From contig JAUVNZ010000044.1 of the NCBI GenBank assembly GCA_030599435.1, positions 1-9,230 of the forward strand: DNA of 9,230 bases, read 5' to 3'. The notes under the pieces are model-generated. The model made no database searches and was not told the origin of the DNA. It saw nothing but the letters and a program-made list of their open reading frames with translations. Shown in pieces: positions 1 to 6,316 of the stretch. The stretch comes from Gammaproteobacteria bacterium. GTDB lineage: Bacteria > Pseudomonadota > Gammaproteobacteria > SZUA-152. The position numbers were made by a program, and so were the translations under genes. Position 1 is the first letter of the stretch. Every line of letters begins with the position of its first letter.

Positions 1-299
1 AATTCATCTTCGTGTATTTCGCCTTTAGGGTAGACGCCGGGATTGGCGGTGATGCCATCTGTTTTGCTATTGAATTTAAATTTATTGCGATAAAGGTAGT
101 ACTTGTCTGCGATGATCCATTCGGCACGTACGGTATTGGCATCTATAACTTTTGTACTGAGTGCAAAAGCCTGGTCAGGCATGAGGGGCTCTTCATCATC
201 AAATCCGCCGACACCACCGACACTTGCAATCGCGGAGTTAGCAATTACAACAGCAAACAGAATAACCAGGAGGTGGGTCAGACGATGGTTTAGTTTCAT
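1..299 (-). CDS. dsbD: Thiol:disulfide interchange protein DsbD, N-terminal part (gene runs off the window)
   Basis: DsbD carries electrons from cytoplasmic thioredoxin across the inner membrane to periplasmic partners such as DsbC and cytochrome c maturation proteins. Only the first 99 codons are present. Residues 1-25 form a signal peptide: basic start MKLNHR, hydrophobic core, likely cut after NSAIA. The start of the periplasmic alpha domain follows, with the family hallmarks PDQAF (41-45), DANTVRAEW, YYLYRNKFKF (67-76) and HEDE at the window edge. The alpha-domain cysteines, the eight-helix membrane domain and the thioredoxin-like C-domain would lie beyond base 1. The start is uncertain: an in-frame ATG at 314 and a GTG at 323 also exist and none has a strong ribosome site. 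I chose 299 because it gives a normal signal peptide. It lies about 50 bases downstream of cutA on the same strand, a common dsbD neighbour, so co-transcription is likely. Confidence 0.88.
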   Translation of the reverse strand, partial: MKLNHRLTHLLVILFAVVIANSAIASVGGVGGFDDEEPLMPDQAFALSTKVIDANTVRAEWIIADKYYLYRNKFKFNSKTDGITANPGVYPKGEIHEDE

Positions 300-351
300 G
301 CACTTCAGGTTCATACTTTTCACGGTAATAAATGGTCTCGTTAGGCCTTAA

Positions 352-702
352 TCAGTTTAAATTTTTGGTGGCGTTTTTGCTGATACAGTCGCTGATCCAG
401 TTCAGGTAGCCTGCATTTCCGTTCTCTATATTGATGGCAATGATCTCTGGAAGTTCATAGGGGTGCAGCCCAATAATTGCCTTTTCCAGTGTGTCATAGA
501 CATCTTTTGTCGTTTTGATAACAAGTAACTGCTCATGAGCAGATTCTCGTTTTCCCTGCCAGGAATAAATCGATTTGATGCCGGGCAGTATATTCACACA
601 GGCTGCCAGACTTTGATCGACCAATTGCTCTGCAATCGTCTGTGCCGAATCCTGATCTGGGCAGGTGCACAATACAAGCTGGCATTGATTCGCTATCGGC
701 AT
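352..702 (-). CDS. cutA: Divalent-cation tolerance protein CutA
   Basis: CutA1 is a small, very stable trimeric protein of ferredoxin-like fold linked to copper and other divalent-metal tolerance; its biochemical role is still debated. The 116-residue product matches the family length (about 110). Visible hallmarks are the first strand LVLCTCPD, the segment LAACVNILPGIKSIYSWQGK (residues about 33-52), the central strand EQLLVIKT and the C-terminal block HPYELPEIIAINIENGNAGYLNWI. The reading frame extends to 756, but the ATG at 702 has an AAGGAG ribosome site six bases upstream and begins where the family begins, so I use it. No signal peptide is present, so it should be cytoplasmic. It precedes dsbD on the same strand, and the two probably share the promoter proposed at 791-820. 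Confidence 0.93.
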   Translation of the reverse strand: MPIANQCQLVLCTCPDQDSAQTIAEQLVDQSLAACVNILPGIKSIYSWQGKRESAHEQLLVIKTTKDVYDTLEKAIIGLHPYELPEIIAINIENGNAGYLNWISDCISKNATKNLN

Positions 703-980
703 TTGCCACTCCTTAAAACTGACGCTTGAATTAAGGCTATCGTTCCCGGGTGGCATATCTTTACATGCTGCCTCTATATAGTCGACATCTTATATAGATA
801 GTTAAGCATTTGATTTCCAAGCCTGATTTCAGCTTTATTTCAACGATTAGATGCCTGGAGATGGGCTTTGTTGCACGTTTAGTTAAGCATTTTCAGAAAA
901 CCGGACAGGGTGGATTCCGGCCCAGCTTCTCATCAAATAGTGGTAAATTAGGTGGGCTGCCTGATATTACAGGCGAAAAA
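703..980. other. Divergent intergenic region between cutA and fxsA
   Basis: This stretch separates the minus-strand cutA from the plus-strand fxsA. A 74-codon open frame from a TTG at 810 to 1034 crosses it, but it has no ribosome site, no recognisable domain and a compositionally ordinary product, and the fxsA promoter lies over its end. I do not regard it as a gene. Apart from the possible cutA promoter, I see no repeat, RNA gene or terminator here. Confidence 0.5.
791..820 (-). promoter_or_regulatory. Possible sigma-70 promoter for cutA-dsbD
   Basis: Read on the minus strand, TTGGAA (820-815) is followed after 18 bases by TATATA (796-791). Each box matches the consensus at four of six positions. 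Transcription would start near 784, about 80 bases before the cutA start. The TATATAG motif recurs at 775-781. It is the best candidate I see, but AT-rich sequence gives such matches by chance. Confidence 0.3.
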
Positions 981-1009
981 TTTGAAAGTCGGCCTGGTTG
1001 TCACCATAT
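981..1009 (+). promoter_or_regulatory. Sigma-32 (heat-shock) promoter candidate for fxsA
   Basis: TTTGAAA (981-987) and CACCATAT (1002-1009) are separated by 14 bases. Against the sigma-32 consensus CTTGAAA-N11-16-CCCCATnT, the core TTGAAA is exact and the -10 box differs at one position. Transcription would begin near 1016 and give a leader of roughly 38 bases before the fxsA ATG. The match is better than any sigma-70 reading (TTGAAA with CATATC). A heat-shock promoter suits a gene next to groESL. Confidence 0.5.
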
Positions 1010-1053
1010 CAATCACTATCTAACAATAAAATAGCCAACAATAAAGTAGACCT

Positions 1054-1515
1054 ATGCACCCATTTCAGCTTCTCTTTTTACTCTTTCTGATCGTCCCGCT
1101 GGTGGAGATTTATCTGCTCATCCAGGTAGGAGGGATCATTGGACCATGGCCGACGATTTTTTTGGTGGTGTTCACTGCCGTGCTAGGTGCCTGGTTATTA
1201 AGAATTCAGGGTTTTACCACATTGATGCGGGTTCGCTCGACTATGGCCCAGGGCGGTATACCGGCTATGGAAATGGTGGAAGGTGCGGTGTTGCTGGTTT
1301 CTGGTGCCTTATTGCTGACCCCCGGGTTTTTCACCGATACCATTGGCTTCCTGTGTTTAATACCCGCGCTTCGACGTGCGGTTATCCGCTGGGCTTTTGG
1401 TCGATTCCTGATGCCGCCAGGATTTGGTGGGCAAGGTCCAGGCAGCGGTGACCATTCAAGTGGACACCAGGGCCCTACGACACTCGAAGGTGAGTATCGG
1501 CGGGAAGATGATTGA
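1054..1515 (+). CDS. fxsA: FxsA family inner-membrane protein
   Basis: FxsA is a small polytopic inner-membrane protein; in E. coli, overproduction relieves the exclusion of phage T7 by the F plasmid, and its normal role is unknown. The 153-residue product is close to the usual length. It shows hydrophobic segments at about 5-25, 28-49 and 75-107, the acidic residue E18 in the first helix (PLVEIYLLIQVG), the GxWLLRIQG turn (45-53) and the signature LLLTPGFFTDTIGFLCLIP (86-104). The last 35 residues are a glycine-rich, charged cytoplasmic-type tail ending in EGEYRREDD, also typical. The ATG lacks a clear Shine-Dalgarno sequence, but the family begins exactly here. It is usually next to groESL in gammaproteobacteria; here a small gene and msrB are inserted between them. 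The promoter at 981-1009 suggests heat-shock control. Confidence 0.92.
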   Translation: MHPFQLLFLLFLIVPLVEIYLLIQVGGIIGPWPTIFLVVFTAVLGAWLLRIQGFTTLMRVRSTMAQGGIPAMEMVEGAVLLVSGALLLTPGFFTDTIGFLCLIPALRRAVIRWAFGRFLMPPGFGGQGPGSGDHSSGHQGPTTLEGEYRREDD

Positions 1516-1603
1516 TTCATTGCAGTAATTTTCCGTGTAGTGCGCTTTGACCTCTATTTACGCCCACATGTTATGCCAACAGCAAAGTGGGAATGGTGTG
1601 GAG

Positions 1604-1612
1604 TGCTATAAT
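1604..1612 (+). promoter_or_regulatory. Extended -10 promoter for the small gene at 1666
   Basis: The sequence TGCTATAAT is a perfect extended -10 element (TGn followed by the consensus TATAAT). No good -35 box lies 16-18 bases upstream, which extended -10 promoters tolerate. Transcription would start near 1619, giving a leader of about 47 bases that contains a short direct repeat. It implies that the small gene is transcribed independently of fxsA. Confidence 0.55.
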
Positions 1613-1620
1613 TTAGGTGT

Positions 1621-1643
1621 GGTATCACTCAAAGGTATCACTC
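1621..1643 (+). repeat. Short direct repeat in the leader of the small gene
   Basis: GGTATCACTC occurs at 1621-1630 and again at 1634-1643, a 13-base period. It sits just after the predicted transcription start and before the ribosome site. It may be a paired binding site for a regulator or a simple duplication; nothing in the sequence decides this. Confidence 0.6.
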
Positions 1644-1665
1644 TAAATAGAGAGGAGATATTGCG

Positions 1666-1899
1666 ATGACTACTAAAATGGTCGATGTCACCTTGCATCT
1701 TGATGAAGACATCTCTAATGCAGACCGGGAAGAATTTCGTGATTCCCTGTTAGGCTTGGATGGTGTTATGGCTGCCGCTTCCCCTGATAAGAAGCCGCAT
1801 TTAGTCACCATTGAATATAATCCGGATGCAATTAATTCCAGTGAATTTCTTAAAGCCGCGCAAGGTCGTGGTTTGCATGCTGAGCTCATTGGGATGTAA
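1666..1899 (+). CDS. Small ferredoxin-like (HMA-like) protein of unknown function
   Basis: I do not recognise a named family. The 77-residue product starts at an ATG with an excellent ribosome site (AGAGGAG, 1651-1657, eight bases away). Its hydrophobic and charged pattern suggests a beta-alpha-beta-beta-alpha-beta fold: strand about 6-11 (VDVTLH), helix 17-30, strand around 33-38 (GVMAAA), strand 45-51 (HLVTIEY), helix 56-67, strand 70-75 (LHAELIG). That is the layout of heavy-metal-associated domains and copper chaperones, but the metal-binding CxxC is absent; the protein has no cysteine at all. A function based on metal transfer is therefore unlikely, and protein or ligand binding is a guess. 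It has its own promoter and is followed by a strong hairpin, so it looks monocistronic. It has no signal peptide and should be cytoplasmic. Confidence 0.8.
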   Translation: MTTKMVDVTLHLDEDISNADREEFRDSLLGLDGVMAAASPDKKPHLVTIEYNPDAINSSEFLKAAQGRGLHAELIGM

Positions 1900-1921
1900 T
1901 GGTGGTACAAATTTATACCTG

Positions 1922-1957
1922 CTCTAATGCATCTGGTTAGTGGCAGATGCATTGGAG
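1922..1957. terminator. Strong inverted repeat between convergent genes, probable terminator
   Basis: CTCTAATGCATCTG (1922-1935) pairs with CAGATGCATTGGAG (1944-1957) across an eight-base loop, giving a 14-pair stem with one G-U pair. It lies 22 bases after the stop of the small gene and faces msrB coming from the other side, a typical place for a bidirectional terminator. No uninterrupted T-run follows directly on either strand, so termination may be weak or the hairpin may protect the mRNA end. Confidence 0.5.
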
Positions 1958-1996
1958 ACGGGTTGTTTCGTCCTCTTGAAAGATCCCCGTTATTGA

Positions 1997-2048
1997 GACT
2001 CTTTATTTTGACTTTCTTATTTCGTCTCTTTATTTAATCTCTTTACTT
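1997..2048. repeat. Four degenerate 13-base tandem repeats
   Basis: Four consecutive 13-base units can be aligned without gaps: GACTCTTTATTTT, GACTTTCTTATTT, CGTCTCTTTATTT and AATCTCTTTACTT. The array is pyrimidine-rich on the plus strand and its last unit runs over the stop and final lysine codon of msrB. It may be an old slippage product; no coding role is apparent. Confidence 0.6.
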
Positions 2049-2648
2049 AGAGAAGAGCTTGGTAAACTGCTCGAAGCCTTTTGATTTTAATTCCTCTTTG
2101 GGTATGAATTTCAAAGAAGCAGAGTTTATGCAGTAACGCAGATTAGTGGGCGCAGGACCATCATTGAAAACATGACCTAAATGAGAATCTGCAAATTTAC
2201 TGCGTACTTCAGTGCGTCTCATGAACAGTCCTCGGTCTACTTTCTCTATCAGCGCCGCTTCAGTGATGGGTCTTGTAAAGCTTGGCCAACCTGTGCCTGA
2301 CACGAATTTATCAGTTGAGCTAAACAACGGTTCGTTAGACACAATGTCGACATATATTCCTTCAGCCTTGTTATCCCAGAATTCATTTTTATAGGGATGC
2401 TCGGTGCCTTCATGCTGCGTCACATCATACTGTATGGGTGAGAGCTGTTTTTTGAGTTGTTCGTTGCTGGGTTTTGTGAATGTTTGTTTATTAAACGTAT
2501 CCATGTTCGGAACCATGTTGGTTTTTACCATTGTTGATTTGTCGGGTGTCGCACTAATTGCTGTGCCCATATTAAGCATGACGACAAACGCAACGCCTGT
2601 TAGTGCCAGGGCAGATGCACTGAAAAGAGATTTGGAGGATGTTTTCAT
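2043..2648 (-). CDS. msrB: Exported peptide-methionine (R)-S-oxide reductase MsrB
   Basis: MsrB reduces the R epimer of methionine sulfoxide in oxidised proteins. From the ATG at 2648 the product has 201 residues: a signal peptide (1-33, ending GTAISA), a linker to about residue 65, and the full MsrB domain. Diagnostic blocks are [50 protein letters not shown] and [11 protein letters not shown], with catalytic Cys173 in the last. The two CxxC zinc sites of many MsrBs are absent (D-I-V-S-N-E replaces the first), and Thr occupies the position where some homologues carry a resolving Cys; Cys173 is the only cysteine. The MsrB domains of the PilB/MsrAB type likewise lack zinc. The open frame continues to a TTG at 2789, but the extra 47 residues would bury the signal peptide, so I reject that start. 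The ribosome site is weak (GGGA about ten bases upstream). Action in the periplasm is inferred from the signal. Confidence 0.92.
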   Translation of the reverse strand: MKTSSKSLFSASALALTGVAFVVMLNMGTAISATPDKSTMVKTNMVPNMDTFNKQTFTKPSNEQLKKQLSPIQYDVTQHEGTEHPYKNEFWDNKAEGIYVDIVSNEPLFSSTDKFVSGTGWPSFTRPITEAALIEKVDRGLFMRRTEVRSKFADSHLGHVFNDGPAPTNLRYCINSASLKFIPKEELKSKGFEQFTKLFSK

Positions 2649-2928
2649 GATCAAGAATTCCCATACATATTTGTGAATAAAAGAGTAACTATATGGTGTC
2701 ACACTGGCTTGATGTTTGAGCCGACTGTAGAAGACTAGACCATCCTGGTCGTAGAACCATAGCGTTTTAGTCTCCTTTTCCGCAATCAAGTTCCGTTTAT
2801 TTTGTGGCTTGCCGCTCAGGCATGGAGCAGGGGGCTGAACGCGGAGTATAAAGGCTAGTAGTAATCATTGAATTGGATCTATTTTTGGCTCCAAAGGTGT
2901 TATTTCCATGATATTTCCTCCTCCAAGC
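2649..2928. other. Divergent upstream region between msrB and groES
   Basis: This region should hold the minus-strand msrB promoter. A TATAGT-like -10 lies near 2690-2695 on the minus strand but has no convincing -35, so I do not call it. I see no gene, RNA or repeat here; the groES control elements begin at 2929. Confidence 0.45.
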
Positions 2929-2957
2929 CTTGATTTTCCACCATCCGTCCCTATTAT
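2929..2957 (+). promoter_or_regulatory. groESL promoter, readable as sigma-32 or sigma-70
   Basis: The sigma-32 reading is CTTGATT (2929-2935), 13 bases, CCCTATTA (2949-2956), compared with CTTGAAA and CCCCATnT. The sigma-70 reading uses the same DNA: TTGATT (2930-2935), 16 bases, TATTAT (2952-2957), compared with TTGACA and TATAAT. Both place the start near 2963, inside the CIRCE operator. Either or both may be used. The groES leader would be about 100 bases. Confidence 0.65.
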
Positions 2958-2983
2958 TAGCGCTCACCTGACACGAGTGCTAA
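2957..2983. promoter_or_regulatory. CIRCE operator (HrcA binding site) of groESL
   Basis: TTAGCGCTC (2957-2965) and GAGTGCTAA (2975-2983) flank exactly nine bases. The consensus is TTAGCACTC-N9-GAGTGCTAA, so 17 of 18 arm bases match, with a single A-to-G change in the left arm. CIRCE is bound by the repressor HrcA, which is itself dependent on GroEL for activity and so forms a feedback loop. The element begins at the last base of the -10 box and covers the predicted start site, the standard repressing position. The sequence predicts an hrcA gene elsewhere in the genome. Confidence 0.93.
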
Positions 2984-3066
2984 TCGTGTTTCTGTAAATT
3001 AGAAATACTTACGGCGTAATAAGCGCCCCGAATTCAAAAAACCAAATATATTCAAGGAGATAGTAA

Positions 3067-3357
3067 ATGAACATTCGTCCTTTGCATGATCGCGTTGTCA
3101 TCCGCCGTATGGAGGAAGAACGCACGAGTGCTGGCGGTATCGTGATTCCTGATTCTGCCACTGAAAAACCGGCTCAGGGTGAAGTGGTTGCTGTTGGCAA
3201 GGGCAAGATCCTTGAGAGCGGCGATGTACGTCCGCTGGATGTAAAGATTGGAGACAAAGTGTTGTTCGGTAAGTACGGCGGCACAGAAGTAACGGTAGAG
3301 GGTGAAGATTTGCTGGTGATGCGCGAAGACGACATCACAGCGGTTGTTGAAGCCTGA
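3067..3357 (+). CDS. groES: Co-chaperonin GroES
   Basis: GroES forms the seven-membered lid of the GroEL folding chamber in the cytoplasm. The 96-residue product has the normal length and pattern: [13 protein letters not shown] at the start, the mobile loop around residues 17-32 with the GroEL-contacting IVI (25-27), [14 protein letters not shown] in the core, [14 protein letters not shown], and the end [15 protein letters not shown]. An AAGGAG site lies seven bases before the ATG (3054-3059). It is the first gene of groESL, 84 bases ahead of groEL, and is controlled by the promoter and CIRCE operator at 2929-2983. Nothing is unusual in the protein. Confidence 0.98.
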   Translation: MNIRPLHDRVVIRRMEEERTSAGGIVIPDSATEKPAQGEVVAVGKGKILESGDVRPLDVKIGDKVLFGKYGGTEVTVEGEDLLVMREDDITAVVEA

Positions 3358-3426
3358 TTACCCTGACTGATTTTATAAATAAAAAATTTATTAACAAAAG
3401 TCTTTTAAATAATACGAATTGACTAA

Positions 3427-5094
<1,668 letters not shown>

Positions 5095-5132
5095 GTCAAC
5101 GCTACTCTATGTAGTACTGTAAAAATAATAAG

Positions 5133-5165
5133 AAGCCTCGCTAGTTAGCTAGCGGGGCTTTTTTT
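5133..5165 (+). terminator. Rho-independent terminator of groESL
   Basis: AAGCCTCGCTAG (5133-5144) pairs with CTAGCGGGGCTT (5149-5160) around the four-base loop TTAG, giving a 12-pair stem with one G-U pair, followed by an unbroken T-run to 5165. It lies 38 bases after the groEL stop. This is a textbook intrinsic terminator. Confidence 0.95.
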
Positions 5166-5328
5166 ATGTCTGTCTGAAACAGAAATGGCATATATGGATG
5201 ATTGCCCAATAAATTAAACACTCTTCATATAGACGGTAGACGGCCAGATTTAAGCTGCTTAGCTATACTCTAAATGAGGAGGGATTTTCATTCGGGGTTC
5301 CTGCCATTTTACTCAAAGGAGGTGAGCC

Positions 5329-5766
5329 ATGAGCAATTATCAACATATATTGTGTGCTGTTGATTTGGGCGATGAGAACCTGGTTGTGGCTTCACGGGCG
5401 ATGGAAGTGGCAATGCAGAACAGCGCGAAACTTAGCTTGTTACATATTGTTGAATATATCCCCATCGATCTTGCCAATGACCTGGTGCTTCCTCAACAGC
5501 AGGATATTGAAGATCAGCTCGTCAAACGGTCCAGGAAGGCTGTCACAAAGTTAGCATCTCGGTTGGAGTTTGAGCCGGTATCTGAAAATGTTGTTTCCGG
5601 TTCCACCAAGGCGGAAATAATCGAATTCTCAAAAGCTAACAATGTGGATCTAATTGTTATAGGCCAACATGGCAGGCACGGTTTTTCTCGCTTGCTGGGC
5701 TCAACCGCTAATGCAGTTTTGCATAACGCGCCCTGCGATGTCCTTGCAGTTCGTATAGGTTCTTAG
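5329..5766 (+). CDS. Universal stress protein, UspA family (single domain)
   Basis: Usp proteins are small cytoplasmic Rossmann-like proteins, often ATP-binding and induced by starvation or stress; exact roles vary. The 145 residues form one Usp domain: first strand YQHILCAVDLGDE (4-16), helix VASRAMEVAMQNSAKLSLLHIVEY, then NVVSGSTKAEIIEFSKANNVDLIVIG, and the nucleotide-binding end GQHGRHGFSRLLGSTANAVL followed by CDVLAVR. The G-x2-G-x8-GS pattern with STAN fits the ATP-binding subgroup rather than E. coli UspA itself. The ribosome site (AAAGGAGGTGA, 5315-5325, six bases from core to ATG) is an almost full match to the 16S tail, so strong translation is expected. It is separated from groEL by the terminator and has no co-directional close partner; no clear promoter is seen (a TATACT at 5264-5269 lacks a -35). 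Confidence 0.94.
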   Translation: MSNYQHILCAVDLGDENLVVASRAMEVAMQNSAKLSLLHIVEYIPIDLANDLVLPQQQDIEDQLVKRSRKAVTKLASRLEFEPVSENVVSGSTKAEIIEFSKANNVDLIVIGQHGRHGFSRLLGSTANAVLHNAPCDVLAVRIGS

Positions 5767-5781
5767 GTTCCCAGGTTCTTA
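5758..5781 (+). repeat. Three 8-base tandem repeats across the usp stop codon
   Basis: GGTTCTTA, GGTTCCCA and GGTTCTTA stand in direct tandem, and the usp stop codon TAG (5764-5766) spans the junction of the first and second copies. The array supplies the left arm of the hairpin at 5774-5802. It looks like a slippage expansion. Confidence 0.7.
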
Positions 5782-5802
5782 AAAAAGCTGTTTTTTCGAA
5801 CC
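5774..5802. terminator. AT-rich hairpin after usp, possible weak terminator
   Basis: GGTTC (5774-5778) pairs with GAACC (5798-5802), and inside it AAAAAA (5781-5786) pairs with TTTTTT (5791-5796) around the loop GCTG, with a small internal mismatch. The T-run is inside the stem rather than after it, so this is not a classical terminator; end protection or a weak stop for usp transcripts are both possible. Confidence 0.35.
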
Positions 5803-5903
5803 AATATTTGGAGCGCAATTATTGAATTTTAGTTGTTTCAATACCTGGTATGGACAGTGAGTTGTTGACACTTTAGTCCGCGAGTATTTCTGCTCAAATT
5901 TCG

Positions 5904-5933
5904 TTGACACGTCTGACGTGATTAATTTAGTAT
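5904..5933 (+). promoter_or_regulatory. Sigma-70 promoter with a palindrome in the spacer
   Basis: TTGACA (5904-5909) is a perfect -35 box; TAGTAT (5928-5933) follows after 18 bases and matches TATAAT at four of six positions. CACGTC-T-GACGTG (5908-5920) is a perfect 6-1-6 palindrome that begins within the -35 box and fills the first part of the spacer, a good place for a repressor or activator site. Transcription would start near 5940, about 375 bases ahead of the cytochrome gene at 6317. Confidence 0.5.
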
Positions 5934-6023
5934 CCACTGCCATAGATAAATCTAATAACAACTATTATTTAAATCTATAATGATATTCTGATATACAAAA
6001 AAGTATCAAGGGTATTCGGAGTG

Positions 6024-6234
6024 TGTTTTGTTATGAGCCTGGTTGGCGTGTTAGCTTGCCAATCGATGCTGAGGGGAGCTTGGGAATAACAAAACAGACA
6101 TAAGCTGCCAGGAGGTTGAAGAGAAGAGAATTCAACCACTTCAACTCGCTGGCCTTAGCAGAAGTCTTAACGGCTTCAAATTATGCAGTGCAGCAATGTT
6201 GAATCAAAACCTCGCCGGGGTTAAGGTCGGTGAG
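6024..6234 (+). ncRNA. Candidate structured RNA leader upstream of the cytochrome operon
   Basis: No gene is convincing between 5767 and 6316, yet this part holds several strong pairings. First, TGTTTTGTTAT (6024-6034) with ATAACAAAACA (6086-6096), 11 perfect pairs, enclosing GGTTGGC (6041-6047) with GCCAATC (6058-6064). Second, a long arm 6101-6157: TAAG/CTTA, GCCAG/CTGGC, GA/TC and GTTGAAG/CTTCAAC in order, 18 pairs with small bulges; the inner part can refold as GGTTGAA (6114-6120) with TTCAACC (6131-6137). Third, GAAGTC (6161-6166) with GGCTTC (6172-6177). Fourth, CTCGCC (6211-6216) with GGTGAG (6229-6234). I could not match it to a riboswitch or known ncRNA family. It may be a regulatory leader of the downstream operon or an independent small RNA. 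Whether it is transcribed and conserved is unknown. Confidence 0.4.
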
Positions 6235-6277
6235 CCTGGATTGTTTTGGTTATTTGCCTCTAGTTGCATTGATGACA

Positions 6278-6301
6278 GTTTGTTTTAAAAAAATAACAAA
6301 C
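6278..6301 (+). promoter_or_regulatory. Hairpin just ahead of the cytochrome ribosome site
   Basis: GTTTGTT (6278-6284) pairs perfectly with AACAAAC (6295-6301) around a ten-base AT loop. The ribosome site GAGGAT begins six bases later (6307). The right arm also belongs to an ATAACAAA segment (6293-6300) complementary to 6027-6034 in the first leader hairpin, so alternative pairing is possible. A role in translation control is inference only. Confidence 0.35.
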
Positions 6302-6316
6302 ATATCGAGGATAGAA

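Noticed and set aside
703..756. Longer cutA beginning at 756
   Set aside because: The ATG at 702 has a much better ribosome site and matches the length and start of the family.
810..1034. A 74-codon open frame between cutA and fxsA
   Set aside because: It starts with TTG, has no ribosome site, no recognisable domain and overlaps the likely fxsA promoter.
1206..1520. Long antisense open frames over fxsA, groEL and the respiratory genes
   Set aside because: They are shadows of well-supported genes on the other strand and have no recognisable protein content or ribosome sites.
2649..2789. Extension of msrB upstream to a TTG at 2789
   Set aside because: The extra 47 residues would precede a clear signal peptide at the ATG of 2648, which would not then work as an export signal.
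3378..3392. AATAAA-AAA-TTTATT inverted repeat between groES and groEL
   Set aside because: Six A-T pairs around a three-base loop in a very AT-rich spacer are expected by chance, and the operon is evidently read through.
5865..5893. A second TTGACA box at 5865-5870
   Set aside because: No acceptable -10 lies 16-18 bases downstream; the nearest TATTTC is only 14 bases away.
5779..5961. A 60-codon minus-strand open frame after usp
   Set aside because: It starts with TTG, lacks a ribosome site, and crosses the hairpin after usp and the plus-strand promoter; the product shows no domain.
6211..6240. Cyclic-di-GMP (GEMM) riboswitch, suggested by the GGGGTTA segment near 6217
   Set aside because: The conserved left half with its GCAAA-type core is not present upstream, so the resemblance is limited to a few bases.
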